Counted from the stretch's first letter, positions 27,320-38,337 are shown. The stretch: DNA of 64,000 nucleotides from Methanobacterium sp. SMA-27 (GCF_000744455.1 NZ_JQLY01000001.1:1952501-2016500); one strand, 5' to 3'. Notes: a model not told the origin generated them from the letters alone. Program-made: numbers and translations.

Positions 27320-28075
27320 TCATCCGAATCTTCCTGTTATATAATCTTCAGTACGTTTATCTTCTGGTTCTATGAATAGTTTGTCTGTAAGACCACTTTC
27401 AACTATTTCTCCATGAAGGAAAAATGCAGTGTACTTTGAAACCCTTGTTGCTTGTTGCATGTTATGTGTTACAATAATAATAGTGAAATCCTTTTTTAGC
27501 TTGTGTATTAAATCCTCTATTTTGGTTGTTGATATAGGATCGAGTGCTGAACAAGGTTCGTCCATTAGAATAACTTCAGGTTCGACTGCAATGGTCCGAG
27601 CAATACACAGCCGTTGTTGTTGTCCTCCTGAAAGTCCCATTGCAGATTTATCTAATTTCTCTTTAACCTCATCCCAGAGAGCAGCTTCTTTAAGACTTTC
27701 CTCAACCCTTTGTTCTATGAAATCTTTGTCTGAAATCCCATGAATTCTAAGTCCATATGCCACATTGTCAAATATAGATTTAGGAAATGGGTTTGGCTTC
27801 TGAAAAACCATTCCAACCTTTTTTCTAAGATCAACTACATCTACTTTGGGATCATAAATATTCCCATCATCAAGTAGAACTGTGCCTGTCATTTTAAAGC
27901 TATCTATCAAATCATTCATTCTGTTTAAAGTCCTTATGAAAGTAGATTTACCACATCCAGAAGGTCCTATGAGTGATGTGACCATATTCTTTTTTATATT
28001 AATGTTTATATCTTTTAAGATATGTGATTCGTCAAAGTAAACGTTCAAATCTTCCACTTCAATTCTATAATCCAT
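27320..28075 (-). CDS. pstB: Phosphate ABC transporter ATP-binding protein PstB
   Basis: 251 residues. Walker A is [20 protein letters not shown] (residues 34-53), with the phosphate-importer-specific NRMND following it. The Q-loop, [20 protein letters not shown] signature and Walker [14 protein letters not shown] are intact. It energises phosphate import by PstSCA. Its start codon is one base from the pstA stop. Confidence 0.95.
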   Translation of the reverse strand: MDYRIEVEDLNVYFDESHILKDININIKKNMVTSLIGPSGCGKSTFIRTLNRMNDLIDSFKMTGTVLLDDGNIYDPKVDVVDLRKKVGMVFQKPNPFPKSIFDNVAYGLRIHGISDKDFIEQRVEESLKEAALWDEVKEKLDKSAMGLSGGQQQRLCIARTIAVEPEVILMDEPCSALDPISTTKIEDLIHKLKKDFTIIIVTHNMQQATRVSKYTAFFLHGEIVESGLTDKLFIEPEDKRTEDYITGRFG

Positions 28076-28076
28076 T

Positions 28077-28925
28077 TTATCGCCCCATCATCTTTTTGGA
28101 GTATCTTTCAACTACTGTGTTGGTTACAACTGTTATAACAAGAATCAGCAGAACAAGAACTGCAGCAGTCCCATATGCATTATCAAGGGAAACACCTTCA
28201 GTTGCTAGAACATACAAATGCAGTGGTAATGGCCTTCCAGGATCAAATATTGAAAGTGGCATTGCCAGAGCCGATCCAACAACAAATAATATTGCTGCAG
28301 CTTCTGACATTGCCCTTGCCATCCCTAGTATTACACCTGTGGTAATACCGGGTATTGCAGCAGGAAGTATAACTCTATATACAGTTTGCCATTTAGATCC
28401 ACCCAGTGCTAAGCTCCCCTCTGCATAAGATTTTGGTACAGCTGCTATTGAAACTTCTGAAACCTGGAGAATTGTCGGTAAAGCCATAAATGCAAGAACA
28501 AGTCCTCCTGAAAACAGGGACCATCCCATACCAAGAAATACAACAAAAAATGCCAGTCCAAATAGCCCGAAAACTATTGAAGGTATTGATGCAAGTGTTT
28601 CTGATCCAAATCTAATGAGCTTTACAAAAATATTTTCTTCTGTATACTCCTCAATAAACACCGCTGCACCTACCCCTAGTGGAGCTGCAACTAGTACTGC
28701 AATAACAGTTACAATAACAGTTGAAACTATCATAGGAGCAATGCCTCCAGATTTACCTGAATCTATGGGATTCGCCAATAAAAATTCCAGATTCACGACT
28801 GGAAGTCCTTTAATAAGTATGTAACCAATTATTATAAGTAGTATGATTATAGTAACTATTCCTGAAGCCCAAAATACTCCTTTCATGATTTTCTGGGCAT
28901 TTTTAGGAGATATGATTCTATTCAT
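28077..28925 (-). CDS. pstA: Phosphate ABC transporter permease PstA
   Basis: 282 residues with six membrane segments and the EAA-loop-like motif ([29 protein letters not shown]) that contacts PstB. The N-terminal [20 protein letters not shown] stretch is characteristic of PstA. It lies 39 bases after pstC. Confidence 0.93.
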   Translation of the reverse strand: MNRIISPKNAQKIMKGVFWASGIVTIIILLIIIGYILIKGLPVVNLEFLLANPIDSGKSGGIAPMIVSTVIVTVIAVLVAAPLGVGAAVFIEEYTEENIFVKLIRFGSETLASIPSIVFGLFGLAFFVVFLGMGWSLFSGGLVLAFMALPTILQVSEVSIAAVPKSYAEGSLALGGSKWQTVYRVILPAAIPGITTGVILGMARAMSEAAAILFVVGSALAMPLSIFDPGRPLPLHLYVLATEGVSLDNAYGTAAVLVLLILVITVVTNTVVERYSKKMMGR

Positions 28926-28964
28926 ATTTTACCTCCGGAATCACTATGATATTGTACCTGAATT

Positions 28965-29840
28965 TCACAGGTATCCTCCTCCAATTGTGATTTTCTTTTT
29001 ATAATGGAAGTAGTTGGCAATCACGAGAAGTATCATGATTATGATGAACAGGACTATTGCAGTTCCAAATAATGCACTGTAGTGAATTCCTGTTGCATAA
29101 CCCATTTCTATTGCAATGTTCGATGTTAACGCCCTAACCGGGTCGAAAATTGAATTTGGGAATTGAGCAACATTTCCTGCAACCATTATTACAGCTAGTG
29201 TTTCGCCTATTGCTCTACCCATTCCTAATATTATGGCTGTTATAATTCCCGGAATTGCTGCAGGAAAAATAACATTTTTAATTGTCTGCCAATGTGTTGC
29301 CCCTACTGCAAGTGATGCTTCCTTGTATTCATGAGGTATAGAACGTAATGCATCCTCGGATACACTGATTATAGTTGGAAGTATCATTACAGTGAGAATT
29401 ATTGATGCTGTAAGCATACTGAAACCAGTACCTCCAAATTGAACCCTCATAATAGGAACCAGTACTATCAATCCGAAAAATCCATATACTACTGATGGAA
29501 TTCCTGCAAGGGTTTCTATGACTGGCTTTAAAATTTTCCTCATTGTTTTGGGTGCTATTTCTGCCATGAATATTGCACAAAGCAATGATAAAGGAACAGC
29601 AAAAAGTAATGCCAGACCTGTTATTCCCAGAGAACCCACTATCATTGGTAAAACTCCATAATCACCTGATGAAGGATCCCAAGTACTTCCAAATATAAAC
29701 TTTAAGAATCCATAGCTCTCCATGGAGGGTAAACCTTCAGAGAATATGAAGATTATGATGAGTAGGATTATGATTATTGATGAAAGAGCGGTAATTAACA
29801 GACCCTTCTCTATTAGAAATTCTTCGATATTATCCTTCAT
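28965..29840 (-). CDS. pstC: Phosphate ABC transporter permease PstC
   Basis: 291 residues, six membrane segments. The first periplasmic loop contains [24 protein letters not shown] sequence typical of PstC, and the coupling motif is [20 protein letters not shown]. It pairs with PstA to form the phosphate channel. Located downstream of the two phosphate-binding proteins. Confidence 0.93.
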   Translation of the reverse strand: MKDNIEEFLIEKGLLITALSSIIIILLIIIFIFSEGLPSMESYGFLKFIFGSTWDPSSGDYGVLPMIVGSLGITGLALLFAVPLSLLCAIFMAEIAPKTMRKILKPVIETLAGIPSVVYGFFGLIVLVPIMRVQFGGTGFSMLTASIILTVMILPTIISVSEDALRSIPHEYKEASLAVGATHWQTIKNVIFPAAIPGIITAIILGMGRAIGETLAVIMVAGNVAQFPNSIFDPVRALTSNIAIEMGYATGIHYSALFGTAIVLFIIIMILLVIANYFHYKKKITIGGGYL

Positions 29841-29957
29841 TTGAGTACTCCAAAAATCATTTAATTTAATTTCAATTTTTTATGTTTCGATGTTGGTTGA
29901 TAATATTCTCATTTTATTTAAGTTATGTAATCATATAATGTCTGATATTAACACAAT

Positions 29958-30776
29958 CTATTGTTTTAGTTGATTTGCAGGCACTACTTTCTGATTTTGT
30001 ATTATGGCCTGTCCTTCAGGACTCATTACATAATCGAGAAAATCTTTGGAAATACCAGTGGGTTCACCATTTATTAATAATTCAAATGGTCTTTGTAGTA
30101 GATATGAACCATCGGCTACACTCTGTTCTGATGGTGTAATTCCATTTACTGTAATTGCTTTGACAGAATTATCCATGTTTGCAAGGGATATAAATCCAAT
30201 TGCACCGGGATCCTGTTTCACTGCCTGTTTCACTGCTTCGGTTGAACTTTGAACAATCGCATCTTTGCGTATTTTAGTACTACCCATAATTATATCCTGG
30301 AATGATTGAAGAGTTCCTGAACCAGACTCCCTTACCACTACATGAACCTCTTCATCAGAACCTCCAATTTGATTCCAATTGGTTACTTCACCGCTGAAAA
30401 GATTGCGAATTTGTTCGGAAGTTAAGTTGATAATTGGATTGTCGTTATTTACTGCGATGATAATTCCATCCTTTCCAATAACATATTCATTTAATCCATC
30501 TTTTTCATCGGGGCTGAGAGCCTTTGAACTCATTCCCATATTAACTATTCCTTGTTCAACTGTCCTTATACCAAGACCTGAACCTCCACCTTGTACATTT
30601 ATTCGTACATTGGGATGTGTTTCTTGATATTTTTCTGCAAGTTTCTCTATAACCGGTTGTACGGATGTCGATCCTGCAATTTGTAGTCTTTCGTATTGAT
30701 TTCCTGGATTAAACACAAGATAAGCACTGATAATTATTATAACTGCGATTATTAGAAGAACATATTTAGAATCCAT
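29958..30776 (-). CDS. pstS: Phosphate-binding protein PstS, copy 1
   Basis: 272 residues with an N-terminal membrane anchor (YVLLIIAVIIIISAYLVF). Binding motifs are [32 protein letters not shown] and VVRESGSGTLQSFQDII, which surround the phosphate in this family. It lies outside the cell and delivers phosphate to PstCA. It is a clear tandem paralogue of the gene at 30933-31745, with the same order of motifs and the same MDSKY start. Confidence 0.92.
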   Translation of the reverse strand: MDSKYVLLIIAVIIIISAYLVFNPGNQYERLQIAGSTSVQPVIEKLAEKYQETHPNVRINVQGGGSGLGIRTVEQGIVNMGMSSKALSPDEKDGLNEYVIGKDGIIIAVNNDNPIINLTSEQIRNLFSGEVTNWNQIGGSDEEVHVVVRESGSGTLQSFQDIIMGSTKIRKDAIVQSSTEAVKQAVKQDPGAIGFISLANMDNSVKAITVNGITPSEQSVADGSYLLQRPFELLINGEPTGISKDFLDYVMSPEGQAIIQNQKVVPANQLKQ

Positions 30777-30840
30777 ACCATCACCTTACAAATACCTTCA
30801 ACCTTTAAGTATTTAAAAATGTGGTATGAAACTCGAATAT

Positions 30841-30856
30841 GTTACCTATTGTGTTT
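30841..30856 (-). promoter_or_regulatory. Possible phosphate-control element upstream of pstS copy 1
   Basis: On the minus strand this reads AAACACAATAGGTAAC. The region upstream of the second pstS gene contains a similar AACACATATAGTAACC string (31789-31804, minus). The shared AACACA...ATAG.TAAC core before two phosphate-binding genes could be a common operator or promoter element; this is inference from two examples. Confidence 0.3.
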
Positions 30857-30932
30857 ATATCGATTAATTTAGATTAATTTAATAAATATACAATTGAAAT
30901 GGTATTTTTACCATTTCAAAAGCTCTTTCTAA

Positions 30933-31745
30933 CTATTTTGCCGGTACAACATTTGCTGATTTAATTATGGCCTGCCCTTCAGGTCCCATAACCCAATCTA
31001 TAAAGTCTTTAACAGCACCCTTTGGTTCGCCTTTGGTTAAGAAAATGAACGGCCTCTGGAGTTTGTAAGTACCATCTGAAACAGTCTGTTCTGAAGGTGT
31101 AATACCATTTACAGTTAATGCTTTAACAGAAGAATCCAAGTCCGCAAGTGATATAAATCCAATTGCATTTGGATCACCCTTAACTGACTGCTTAACTGCT
31201 TCTGTTGAACTTTGAACAATTGCATCAGCCTTGATTTTGGCAGTTTTATTTAAAACAAGATCTTCGAAAGCTGTTCTTGTACCTGAACCATCTTCACGGG
31301 TAATTACATCTATTTTAGCGTTTGCTCCACCAACCTGATTCCAGTTGGTAACATTACCACTGAATATGTCCTTCAGCTGTGTTACTGTGAGACCACTAAC
31401 AGAATTTGCGGTGTTGACTGCAATGACTATTCCATCTTTACCTATTACATTTTGATTTAAACCTGTTGATTCATTGGCACTAATGTCCTTAGAACTGGTA
31501 CCTATGTTTACAGTTCCTTCGCTTACACTTTTAATTCCAACTCCAGATCCCCCACCTTGAACATTGATCTTTACATTAGGATTTTTCTGCATGTACACCT
31601 GTGCAAGTTTTTCTGCTACAGGTTGAACCGATGTTGATCCTGCTATTGTTATCTTTTTACTATTAGATCCAGATGCAAATACCATGTATGCGCCCGCTAT
31701 TATCACTATTGCTATTATTATTCCGATTATATATTTTGAGTCCAC
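30933..31745 (-). CDS. pstS: Phosphate-binding protein PstS, copy 2
   Basis: 270 residues, GTG start with GAGGTGA upstream. The membrane anchor ([20 protein letters not shown]) and binding motifs ([50 protein letters not shown]) match copy 1 closely. It is the promoter-proximal gene of the pst unit. The two copies probably arose by tandem duplication and may differ in affinity or regulation. Confidence 0.92.
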   Translation of the reverse strand: MDSKYIIGIIIAIVIIAGAYMVFASGSNSKKITIAGSTSVQPVAEKLAQVYMQKNPNVKINVQGGGSGVGIKSVSEGTVNIGTSSKDISANESTGLNQNVIGKDGIVIAVNTANSVSGLTVTQLKDIFSGNVTNWNQVGGANAKIDVITREDGSGTRTAFEDLVLNKTAKIKADAIVQSSTEAVKQSVKGDPNAIGFISLADLDSSVKALTVNGITPSEQTVSDGTYKLQRPFIFLTKGEPKGAVKDFIDWVMGPEGQAIIKSANVVPAK

Positions 31746-31779
31746 CTATTTCACCTCATTCCTAACCTTAGTGCAATTA

Positions 31780-31799
31780 CATATAAAGGTTACTATATG
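31780..31799. promoter_or_regulatory. Inverted repeat overlapping the pst operon promoter
   Basis: CATATA and TATATG arms flank AAGGTTAC, with a TATA-like TTTATATG on the minus strand about 35-45 bases upstream of the pstS copy 2 start. The overlap of a symmetric site with the likely TATA box suits a repressor such as the HTH-PhoU protein encoded at 38338. The link is inferred. Confidence 0.35.
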
Positions 31800-31942
31800 T
31801 GTTTTTATTAACACATAATGTGAACAATATCATAGCAAAATATAAATTATTTCCAATTCTTTTTAAAGATTACACATTTAGTGTTTTAATTAAGACCAAA
31901 GGGTTAAATTTAAATATTATTCATTTTATTTAATATAATAAC

Positions 31943-32721
31943 ATGATAACTGAAGAAATATTGAGAGGTATGTTAAAACTTAAAAATTCTGACTTGAGAA
32001 CCTCGATAACTCAAGTAGAAAGAAACATGCTGAAAACACAGGGTTTTTCTCAGGAGGAAATAATTGGCAACTTTTCTTTTCCAGAGATGGTTTATCTTCT
32101 TTTAAAGGGTGAAAAACCATCAGGAAATCATGAAAAAATGTTCGAAGCAGTATTGGTATCATTTTGTGATCATGGGATAACTCCCCCTAGCACAATCAGC
32201 AAGATAATGGCATCTGCTGGTTCACCTGTAAATGTTTGTATTGCTGGAGGAATACTTGCTTTTGGAGAAAACCATGCAGGAGCTATAGAAAATGCAATGA
32301 AAATTTTTCAGGAAGGAGTTAAAATATCCGATGCTTACAATGATCTGCATCAGAAACTGCACGGTTCATCATTGAGGAATATAGAGACCAAGGTAAAAAG
32401 ATACCCGGATTTGGACATCGTTATCATTCAGAAGATCCAAGGGCACGAAAACTCTTAGAAATTGCACAAAATTGTGGTTGCGATGGAAAACTTTTTAAAA
32501 TTGCGATTGAAATGGAAAAATTATTATTAAAAGATAAAGGAATAAAAATGAATATTGATGGAGCAAATGCAGCAATATTATCTGACATGAAATTTAATTG
32601 GCATTTAGGATGTGGTATATTTGCAATAGGTAGGATACCCGGGTTATTGGCACATATAACAGAGGAAATATTAAATGAAGATCCCTTCAGGAAAATCACA
32701 GAACTAAAATCTACACTATAA
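31943..32721 (+). pseudogene. Citrate synthase/citryl-CoA lyase family gene, frameshifted
   Basis: The first frame (31943-32458) reads LRTSITQVERNMLKTQGFSQ, FPEMVYLLLKGEKPS and HGITPPSTISKIMASAGSPV, as in the citryl-CoA lyase/small citrate synthase family. It derails after LHQKLHG near 32365. The next frame continues IIEEYRDQGKKIPGFGHRYH and SEDPRARKLLEIA, then MNIDGANAAILSDMKFNWHL and GIFAIGRIPGLLAHITEE to TAA at 32719-32721. The catalytic GFGHRYH and the family end are present, so one indel separates two otherwise good halves. Combined length (about 258 residues) equals the family's. Enzyme role would be citrate formation or citryl-CoA cleavage. Confidence 0.8.
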
Positions 32722-32925
32722 AATTACAAAAATCCATATTCCACTATAATCAAAAAAAATATTCTTACATCAAATTTGAGATTAGAAATATAGTAAAATG
32801 ACATAGACTTCAAGTGTAAAAAAGAACACATAAAGCCTAAAAATAGTGATGTTATATCAAATAATTATCAAAAAAAATTAGATTTTGAAATACTGATGTT
32901 TTTAATGTTATGATATGGAGAAAAA

Positions 32926-33540
32926 ATGCAATTTGATTACACTATAATATTGGCATTAATGGGTTTATCAATCATCTCAGTAATTATTTTAATTAAATTG
33001 ATCTATAGGCATAATCCTTATTATAATGAACAATATGGAAATGAAATAGTCCTTTTTCACAGTCCAGATAGATATAAAAAAAGGGTTTGGAGATTCAATC
33101 TAATTGAAGATTTAAAAAATTTCAATAAAAAAAGAAAAACCCTTGATAAATTGAAACTCAAAGTTATTGTTGGGGAATTTAGTGAAGGTACACAAGAGAT
33201 AATAAAACACGCAGCTAATCATCAATTTGCATCAATAATAGTAATTAGTGGACCTAAAGTATTTTGTGAGGACAAGATGGAGATTTATACTCTTCTCGAT
33301 AAATATGAAAGTGTAGAATATTTAATATTGCCAAAAAGGCCTACAAAACATTTTATGATTTTTAATGATAAGGGTTTATATATTGAAAAACCTCACAGAC
33401 ACAACGAAAATCGTGGATCTGTTGGTATAAAAAAAGCCCAACCAGAATTGATAAAAAAATATGACCAAACATTCAATAAAATGATGGAATTTGCAATTCC
33501 AATTACTAAAGAAGAAGTGTTAAAACAAGAATGTTATTAA
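32926..33540 (+). CDS. Membrane-anchored hypothetical protein
   Basis: 204 residues. One N-terminal membrane helix (YTIILALMGLSIISVIILIKLI) is followed by a cytoplasmic alpha/beta domain with LKVIVGEFSEGTQEIIKHAA, SIIVISGPKVFCEDKMEIY and LILPKRPTKHFMIFNDKGLY. The last part resembles phospholipase-D-like fold proteins that hold a ligand-sensing pocket, but no catalytic HKD motif is seen. The next gene (16 bases downstream) encodes a small membrane protein; the two probably form an operon. Confidence 0.65.
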   Translation: MQFDYTIILALMGLSIISVIILIKLIYRHNPYYNEQYGNEIVLFHSPDRYKKRVWRFNLIEDLKNFNKKRKTLDKLKLKVIVGEFSEGTQEIIKHAANHQFASIIVISGPKVFCEDKMEIYTLLDKYESVEYLILPKRPTKHFMIFNDKGLYIEKPHRHNENRGSVGIKKAQPELIKKYDQTFNKMMEFAIPITKEEVLKQECY

Positions 33541-33556
33541 CAAATGGAGCTAAAAT

Positions 33557-33949
33557 ATGGATATATCTGCATTAATACCCGAATTTCTAGTTTTAAGTTT
33601 AGCAGGATCTTCATTATCAATAGCAGCCTATTCTTCATTTAAAGATAAGAGTGATGATCAAAAATTATTGTTAATCATTGCCAGCTGTTTTATATTTGCA
33701 TTTTTAGTGGTTTTTATTTTATCATTACTAACACTTGAAAACTTAACATTTTATCAGTACATATTAGCTTTAATCTTCTATGTCCTGATTTTCATGGCTA
33801 TATTGTCCATTATAGGATTTATTATCCATCGTTTAGTAACCGATCAAAGATACAAGGATGATGAATTACAATCTGCTATAGATATAATTGAATCAAGTAA
33901 GGATGGATTGGACAGTTCAATAACCCTGTATGAATCTGAAAAATTTTAA
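33557..33949 (+). CDS. Small membrane protein, unknown
   Basis: 130 residues with three predicted membrane segments (LVLSLAGSSLSIAAYSSF, LLLIIASCFIFAFLVVFILS, LIFYVLIFMAILSIIGFIIH) and a charged C-terminal tail ending YESEKF. No family recognised. It follows the membrane-anchored gene by 16 bases on the same strand. Confidence 0.6.
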   Translation: MDISALIPEFLVLSLAGSSLSIAAYSSFKDKSDDQKLLLIIASCFIFAFLVVFILSLLTLENLTFYQYILALIFYVLIFMAILSIIGFIIHRLVTDQRYKDDELQSAIDIIESSKDGLDSSITLYESEKF

Positions 33950-34087
33950 TGACTAAAATTTTTGATATAAAATTTTTTCTTGTTTAAATTATTTTTTTTT
34001 AATAACCGATTAGAATAATGCATCATGATTAATCATTATGAAATAAATTTATATGATATTATATTGTAAGTTATATTTTGTGAATTT

Positions 34088-34095
34088 AAGGAGGG
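34088..34095 (+). promoter_or_regulatory. Ribosome-binding site placed for an ACG start
   Basis: AAGGAGGG is the best Shine-Dalgarno in the area and is followed after 7 bases by ACG at 34103-34105, in frame with the transporter. No ATG, GTG or TTG lies at suitable distance; the first ATG is 34 bases away. Confidence 0.55.
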
Positions 34096-34129
34096 ATAAA
34101 AAACGAATATTAGTTTTAAGACTTTAGGG

Positions 34130-35479
34130 ATGCCTTTGGCTATAATTGCTTTTATTTTGGTCATGCTGGTCCCATTACCTGGCTTGAGTTATCCGGGTCA
34201 TGCTGCAATAGCTCTATTGATTTTTGCAATCATAATGTGGGCTAGTGAAGCACAGCATCTCGCTGTCACCTCTATAATACTGTTATTTTTACAACCCCTA
34301 TTGGGTATTGAAAGTTTCAGTAATGCCGTAATTGGATTTGCTAATCCCATTATCTTCTTGATGATTGGTGGATTTATTCTGGCAGTGGCCATTGGTAAAA
34401 GTGGGCTTGCTAAGCGTTTCACTTATTGGATGCTCTCTAAGGTGGGTACAAGCCCAAGTATGAGTATTTTTGCGGCTGTTTTTTCAACAGGGCTTTTGTC
34501 TGCATGGATTGAAAATGTTGTTGCATTTGCGATGCTTCTTCCCATTATCAAAACAATTGTACCATTGTTTGGTGTAGAAGAACCTGAGAAGGGTAACAGT
34601 AACTTTGCTAAGGCAATGGTTTTAGGTGCGTCATATGGTTCATTAGCAGGTGGTTTTGGTACTGAAATAGGTACAGCACCAAACTTAATGGCTGCAGCTT
34701 ACACACACCTTCCATTTGTTAATTGGATGATATTTGGATTTCCGCTTGCAATTTTTATGTTATTTGTAACGTGGAAGTTGTTAGGTTGGATTTTCCCGCC
34801 AGAAACCGATGGAATTGTTGGTGGAAAAGAAACATTGACCAAAGCTATGAATGTCATGGGTTCTATCACAAGAACAGAGAAAATAACAGCAGCAATATTA
34901 TTCTTTACCATTGGTTTGTGGGTAACTACAGGTATAACAGGTATAGATAGTTATTCTGTTGCTTTGATTGGTGCAGCTTTGTACTTTATCACTGGTGTTA
35001 TAGATTGGAAAGATGCCCAAGAAGGTGTAGATTGGGGATTAATAATCTTCTTTGGAGGAGCTTTATCTCTTGGAGCTGCACTGCTAAATACAGGTGCCGC
35101 AGCATGGCTTATACATGATTTAATAGGTATGATGGGCAGTAATGTTTCAACACTTGCTATAATGCTCTTGTTGATGGTTATTGCTGTGATTTTCACCCAG
35201 GTAATGTCTAACATTGCATTGGCTGCTATTTTAGTACCTCTGTCAGTTACTTTAGCTGCTGCTCAGGGACAACCTATTGGGATTTATGCTGTTCCAGTAG
35301 CTATTTCATGTTCGCTTTCGTTCATGTTCCCAATGGCAGATCCAACTGTAGCAATGGCATATGGTACGGGTTATGTGAAGATCAAAGAAATACTCAAAGC
35401 AGGAATTCCAATGGTAGTAATTGGAATTATAGCAACCATAGTGGTAATGCTGACTATAGCCAAACCATTCCTAGGATAA
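34130..35479 (+). CDS. SLC13/DASS family anion:sodium symporter
   Basis: 449 residues from the first ATG, about eleven membrane segments. Family motifs include [13 protein letters not shown], a [20 protein letters not shown] loop (SNT-like substrate motif variant) and [20 protein letters not shown] near the C-terminus. Members carry dicarboxylates, sulfate or phosphate with sodium. The start is odd: AAGGAGGG at 34088-34095 lies 34 bases before the ATG but only 7 bases before an in-frame ACG at 34103, from which the frame reads [14 protein letters not shown]. Translation may begin at ACG, or the base is an error for ATG. I give the conservative ATG. Confidence 0.8.
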   Translation: MPLAIIAFILVMLVPLPGLSYPGHAAIALLIFAIIMWASEAQHLAVTSIILLFLQPLLGIESFSNAVIGFANPIIFLMIGGFILAVAIGKSGLAKRFTYWMLSKVGTSPSMSIFAAVFSTGLLSAWIENVVAFAMLLPIIKTIVPLFGVEEPEKGNSNFAKAMVLGASYGSLAGGFGTEIGTAPNLMAAAYTHLPFVNWMIFGFPLAIFMLFVTWKLLGWIFPPETDGIVGGKETLTKAMNVMGSITRTEKITAAILFFTIGLWVTTGITGIDSYSVALIGAALYFITGVIDWKDAQEGVDWGLIIFFGGALSLGAALLNTGAAAWLIHDLIGMMGSNVSTLAIMLLLMVIAVIFTQVMSNIALAAILVPLSVTLAAAQGQPIGIYAVPVAISCSLSFMFPMADPTVAMAYGTGYVKIKEILKAGIPMVVIGIIATIVVMLTIAKPFLG

Positions 35480-35593
35480 ACAAACATAAGAATTAATTGC
35501 AGAAATATTGATTCTGTAATTATTTATTTTTTTTTAAAAAATATTTGAAATTATTAAAAATTAAAAAAAATTAAAATTATATGGGGGATTTTT

Positions 35594-36040
35594 ATGTCTA
35601 AAAAAATATTATTACCTACCGATGGATCAAAAAATGCAGAAAGAGCAGGAGAATATGCCATATCCCTTGCAGATATAAGTGGTGCAGATATAATAATTTT
35701 AAACGTGATAGATACCTATTACTTGGATTCTATACCACAACCAGATGTTAGAGAAAGTGTAGATGAAGAATTGAGGTCAAGCGTGAAACAATCCATAGAA
35801 CGCTTTGAAGATGAAATAGAAGAAAATAAATGCAATGGTAAATGTAAAAACGTTAACTTCAAAATACTCATCAAAGAAGGAAAACCAGCAGATATTATAC
35901 TACAAACCATTGACAATGAAGGAATCGATCAGGTAATAATAGGAAAATCTGGTAAACATGGATTAGAAAGATTGTTGCTTGGAAGAACAACAGATAAGGT
36001 AGTAAAAGAAGCTAAAGTACCTGTTAATGTGATTTCATAA
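35594..36040 (+). CDS. Universal stress protein (UspA family)
   Basis: 148 residues beginning [20 protein letters not shown], with the ATP-binding C-terminal motif in [24 protein letters not shown] (GxxGxxxxxxxxxGR/ST). A cysteine-containing insertion ([14 protein letters not shown]) sits mid-protein. It lies between the anion symporter and trkA, an arrangement often seen for transport control by adenine nucleotides. ATGGGGGATTTTT leader with gggggat ribosome-binding region precedes the ATG. Confidence 0.9.
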   Translation: MSKKILLPTDGSKNAERAGEYAISLADISGADIIILNVIDTYYLDSIPQPDVRESVDEELRSSVKQSIERFEDEIEENKCNGKCKNVNFKILIKEGKPADIILQTIDNEGIDQVIIGKSGKHGLERLLLGRTTDKVVKEAKVPVNVIS

Positions 36041-36117
36041 ATGAATCTATTAATCTATATTCAAATAATATTAGATAATTAAGAAATTAAATATTCTAAT
36101 ATTGGAGTTATTATAAA

Positions 36118-36771
36118 ATGTACGTAGTAATTATGGGTGGTGGAAAAATGGGGCGGAATTTGGCCTCATTTTTGATTGCAGATGGACATGATGTTACTTT
36201 GATAGAATGTGATCAAGAGTTGTGTAATGAAGCTTCATCTGAATTGGATGCAATGATTATCTGTGGTAGTGGTACAGATGCTAAGGTATTGAAAGAAGCA
36301 AATTTAGAAGATGCTGATGTTTTTGTAGCAGCTACTGGAAATGATGAGGTCAATTTATTAGCATCCATCCTCGTAAGTGAGTTTAAGAATACAAAAATAA
36401 TAGCCAGATTAAGTGATCCAAGCCATTCAAGTGCATTTAAAAAGATTGGTATTGACTCTGTTGTAAGTCCAGAAATTACCACAGCTAGCTATGTTGAAAA
36501 ATTAATTATAAGGCCTAAAATTGCTGATTTAGTTGTCATGGGAAAAGGGGATGCAGAATTATTGGATATAAAATTGGAAAACGAAAAATCAATAGGCAAA
36601 AAAATAGGTGATATTAGTCCCAATGATAACTTTTTAATTGTAGCAGTCTATGAAAATGGAAATTTAATAATTCCAAAACCTGAAATGGTTTTAAAAAAAG
36701 ATATGAAAATTTCTATACTAGTAAAAACTAAATATGCCCAAAATGTCATGAAAAGATTTACTAATTTGTAA
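36118..36771 (+). CDS. trkA: TrkA-type potassium uptake regulatory protein
   Basis: 217 residues. RCK_N domain: [20 protein letters not shown] (GxGxxG), with the acidic NAD-ribose residue at the end of strand two ([11 protein letters not shown]). RCK_C domain from about 137 ([20 protein letters not shown]). It gates a TrkH/KtrB channel in response to NAD(H) or ATP. The channel subunit is not adjacent and not in the window. Confidence 0.9.
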   Translation: MYVVIMGGGKMGRNLASFLIADGHDVTLIECDQELCNEASSELDAMIICGSGTDAKVLKEANLEDADVFVAATGNDEVNLLASILVSEFKNTKIIARLSDPSHSSAFKKIGIDSVVSPEITTASYVEKLIIRPKIADLVVMGKGDAELLDIKLENEKSIGKKIGDISPNDNFLIVAVYENGNLIIPKPEMVLKKDMKISILVKTKYAQNVMKRFTNL

Positions 36772-36811
36772 AAAAAATAAATTTTTAATTTTCCCTTTAA
36801 TTATATCAATT

Positions 36812-38308
36812 TTATTGTTCTTCTAAATGATCCCGGGCTTGTCTTAATTCTTCTTCTAATATTTTGCGTTCGGTTATATCTTTCCAATATGATGAGATTC
36901 CATCAGCAGAGGGGTATATGCTAAAATCAAACCATTGATCAGAGTTTTTAATACCTCGAGCTTCAAAGTGTTGGATTTCATCTGATTCCATTGCACTGCG
37001 GAATAACTCTTCATATTTTGTTCCTATGAATTCTGGAAATAATTCCCATAGATTTTGTTCTATTAAGTCATCATGTTCTATTCCAAAGTATTCAGCAGCA
37101 TATTGATTAATATAAATAAAATTCCAATTATGATCCAAAGCAAAGAAAATGTCCTGTATACTGTCCAAAATCTCCCTCATTTGACTTTTACTGCGTGCAA
37201 GTTCTTCTTCTGCATGTTTACGTTCAGTATCGTCAAATACATATCCTTTAACTCGAATAAGTTCATTTGAATCATTAAATATACCAAAAAGATTTGCAAC
37301 TACGTGAATTCTCAAACCATCTGATCTTCTCTGCCAACTCTGAAAACCATAAAGTTTGCGTTCCTTTTTTAACCTTGTGACCATATAAGGCCAATCAAAA
37401 CGATTAAACTTTGAAATATTTGAATTAGATGCCACTCTACAGCTATTAAAACCGTAAATCTCAGCAAATGCAGGGTTACATTCTAAAATTTCACCATCAA
37501 TATTCGCAATAAAATCCCCGGTTAAATCTTCATCGAAAAGACGATGATATTTTTCTTCACTTTCTTTTAAAAATTCTTCTGCTATTTTTCTTTCAGTATC
37601 ATCGAAAATATAACCCTTAACTTGAATAAGTTCGTTTGAATCATTAAAAATACCTACAACATTAGCAACCACTTGAATTATATTACCATCTGGTCTTGTA
37701 TGACTACTTTGATAACCTTTGATCTTAGGCTCATTTTTGAGCTGATTGATGAGGTTAATCCAATCAACTATGTTGAATTTTGAGATATCAAATTTCAATG
37801 CACTTTCACGATTATCAAATCCATATATCTCTAAAAAGGAATTGTTACATTCTATTAATCTACCCTCGGGAGTTGCAATAAAATCACCAGTTAGATCATC
37901 CTCAAAAAATCGATAATACTTCTCTTCACTGTAGGGAATATCGATTTTTTCTGAAGGACCAACATTTTGAATCATCACTAAAAAACCAGAATCAACAACT
38001 GAAATAATAAATTCAATTATATCTTTACCAAAATTAGTTAAATCAATATCCCTTTCAACTTTACCATTTCCAAAATCTTTCAATGGGATTTGAAACCTAA
38101 CTAATCCTTCTTTAAATAATGTATCTTTTATTGGAACAAAATTAGAAATTCCAAATAGGTTAACCCCTAAAACATCATCTAATTTAGATATTCCTAAAAT
38201 TTTAAATGAAAATGGATTAATATCAATTAATTTACCTTCTTCATTATAAAAAAGAATTCCTATTGGAGATTTATCAAATATACTCATGAATCTATCTATA
38301 TCTTCCAT
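36812..38308 (-). CDS. Multi-PAS-domain sensor without an output domain
   Basis: 498 residues made of four PAS domains: about 1-110, 128-245, 247-367 and 370-490. Domains two and three are close copies (DDLTGDFIATPEGRLIECNN versus EDLTGDFIANIDGEILECNP; both end VKGYxFDDTERK). Each is followed by a PAC-like segment. The C-terminal helix (ERKILEEELRQARDHLEEQ) is the linker that normally leads to a histidine kinase, but the protein stops there. It is either a truncated kinase or a sensor acting by protein contact. Neighbour on the same strand: HTH-PhoU regulator, 29 bases upstream. Confidence 0.85.
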   Translation of the reverse strand: MEDIDRFMSIFDKSPIGILFYNEEGKLIDINPFSFKILGISKLDDVLGVNLFGISNFVPIKDTLFKEGLVRFQIPLKDFGNGKVERDIDLTNFGKDIIEFIISVVDSGFLVMIQNVGPSEKIDIPYSEEKYYRFFEDDLTGDFIATPEGRLIECNNSFLEIYGFDNRESALKFDISKFNIVDWINLINQLKNEPKIKGYQSSHTRPDGNIIQVVANVVGIFNDSNELIQVKGYIFDDTERKIAEEFLKESEEKYHRLFDEDLTGDFIANIDGEILECNPAFAEIYGFNSCRVASNSNISKFNRFDWPYMVTRLKKERKLYGFQSWQRRSDGLRIHVVANLFGIFNDSNELIRVKGYVFDDTERKHAEEELARSKSQMREILDSIQDIFFALDHNWNFIYINQYAAEYFGIEHDDLIEQNLWELFPEFIGTKYEELFRSAMESDEIQHFEARGIKNSDQWFDFSIYPSADGISSYWKDITERKILEEELRQARDHLEEQ

Positions 38309-38337
38309 TATAGATTCTCCCTTCTTTTATAATAATA

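Noticed and set aside
34025..34036. Perfect 12-bp palindrome atgattaatcat upstream of the anion symporter
   Set aside because: Short AT-rich palindromes are expected by chance here and no regulator gene adjoins it.
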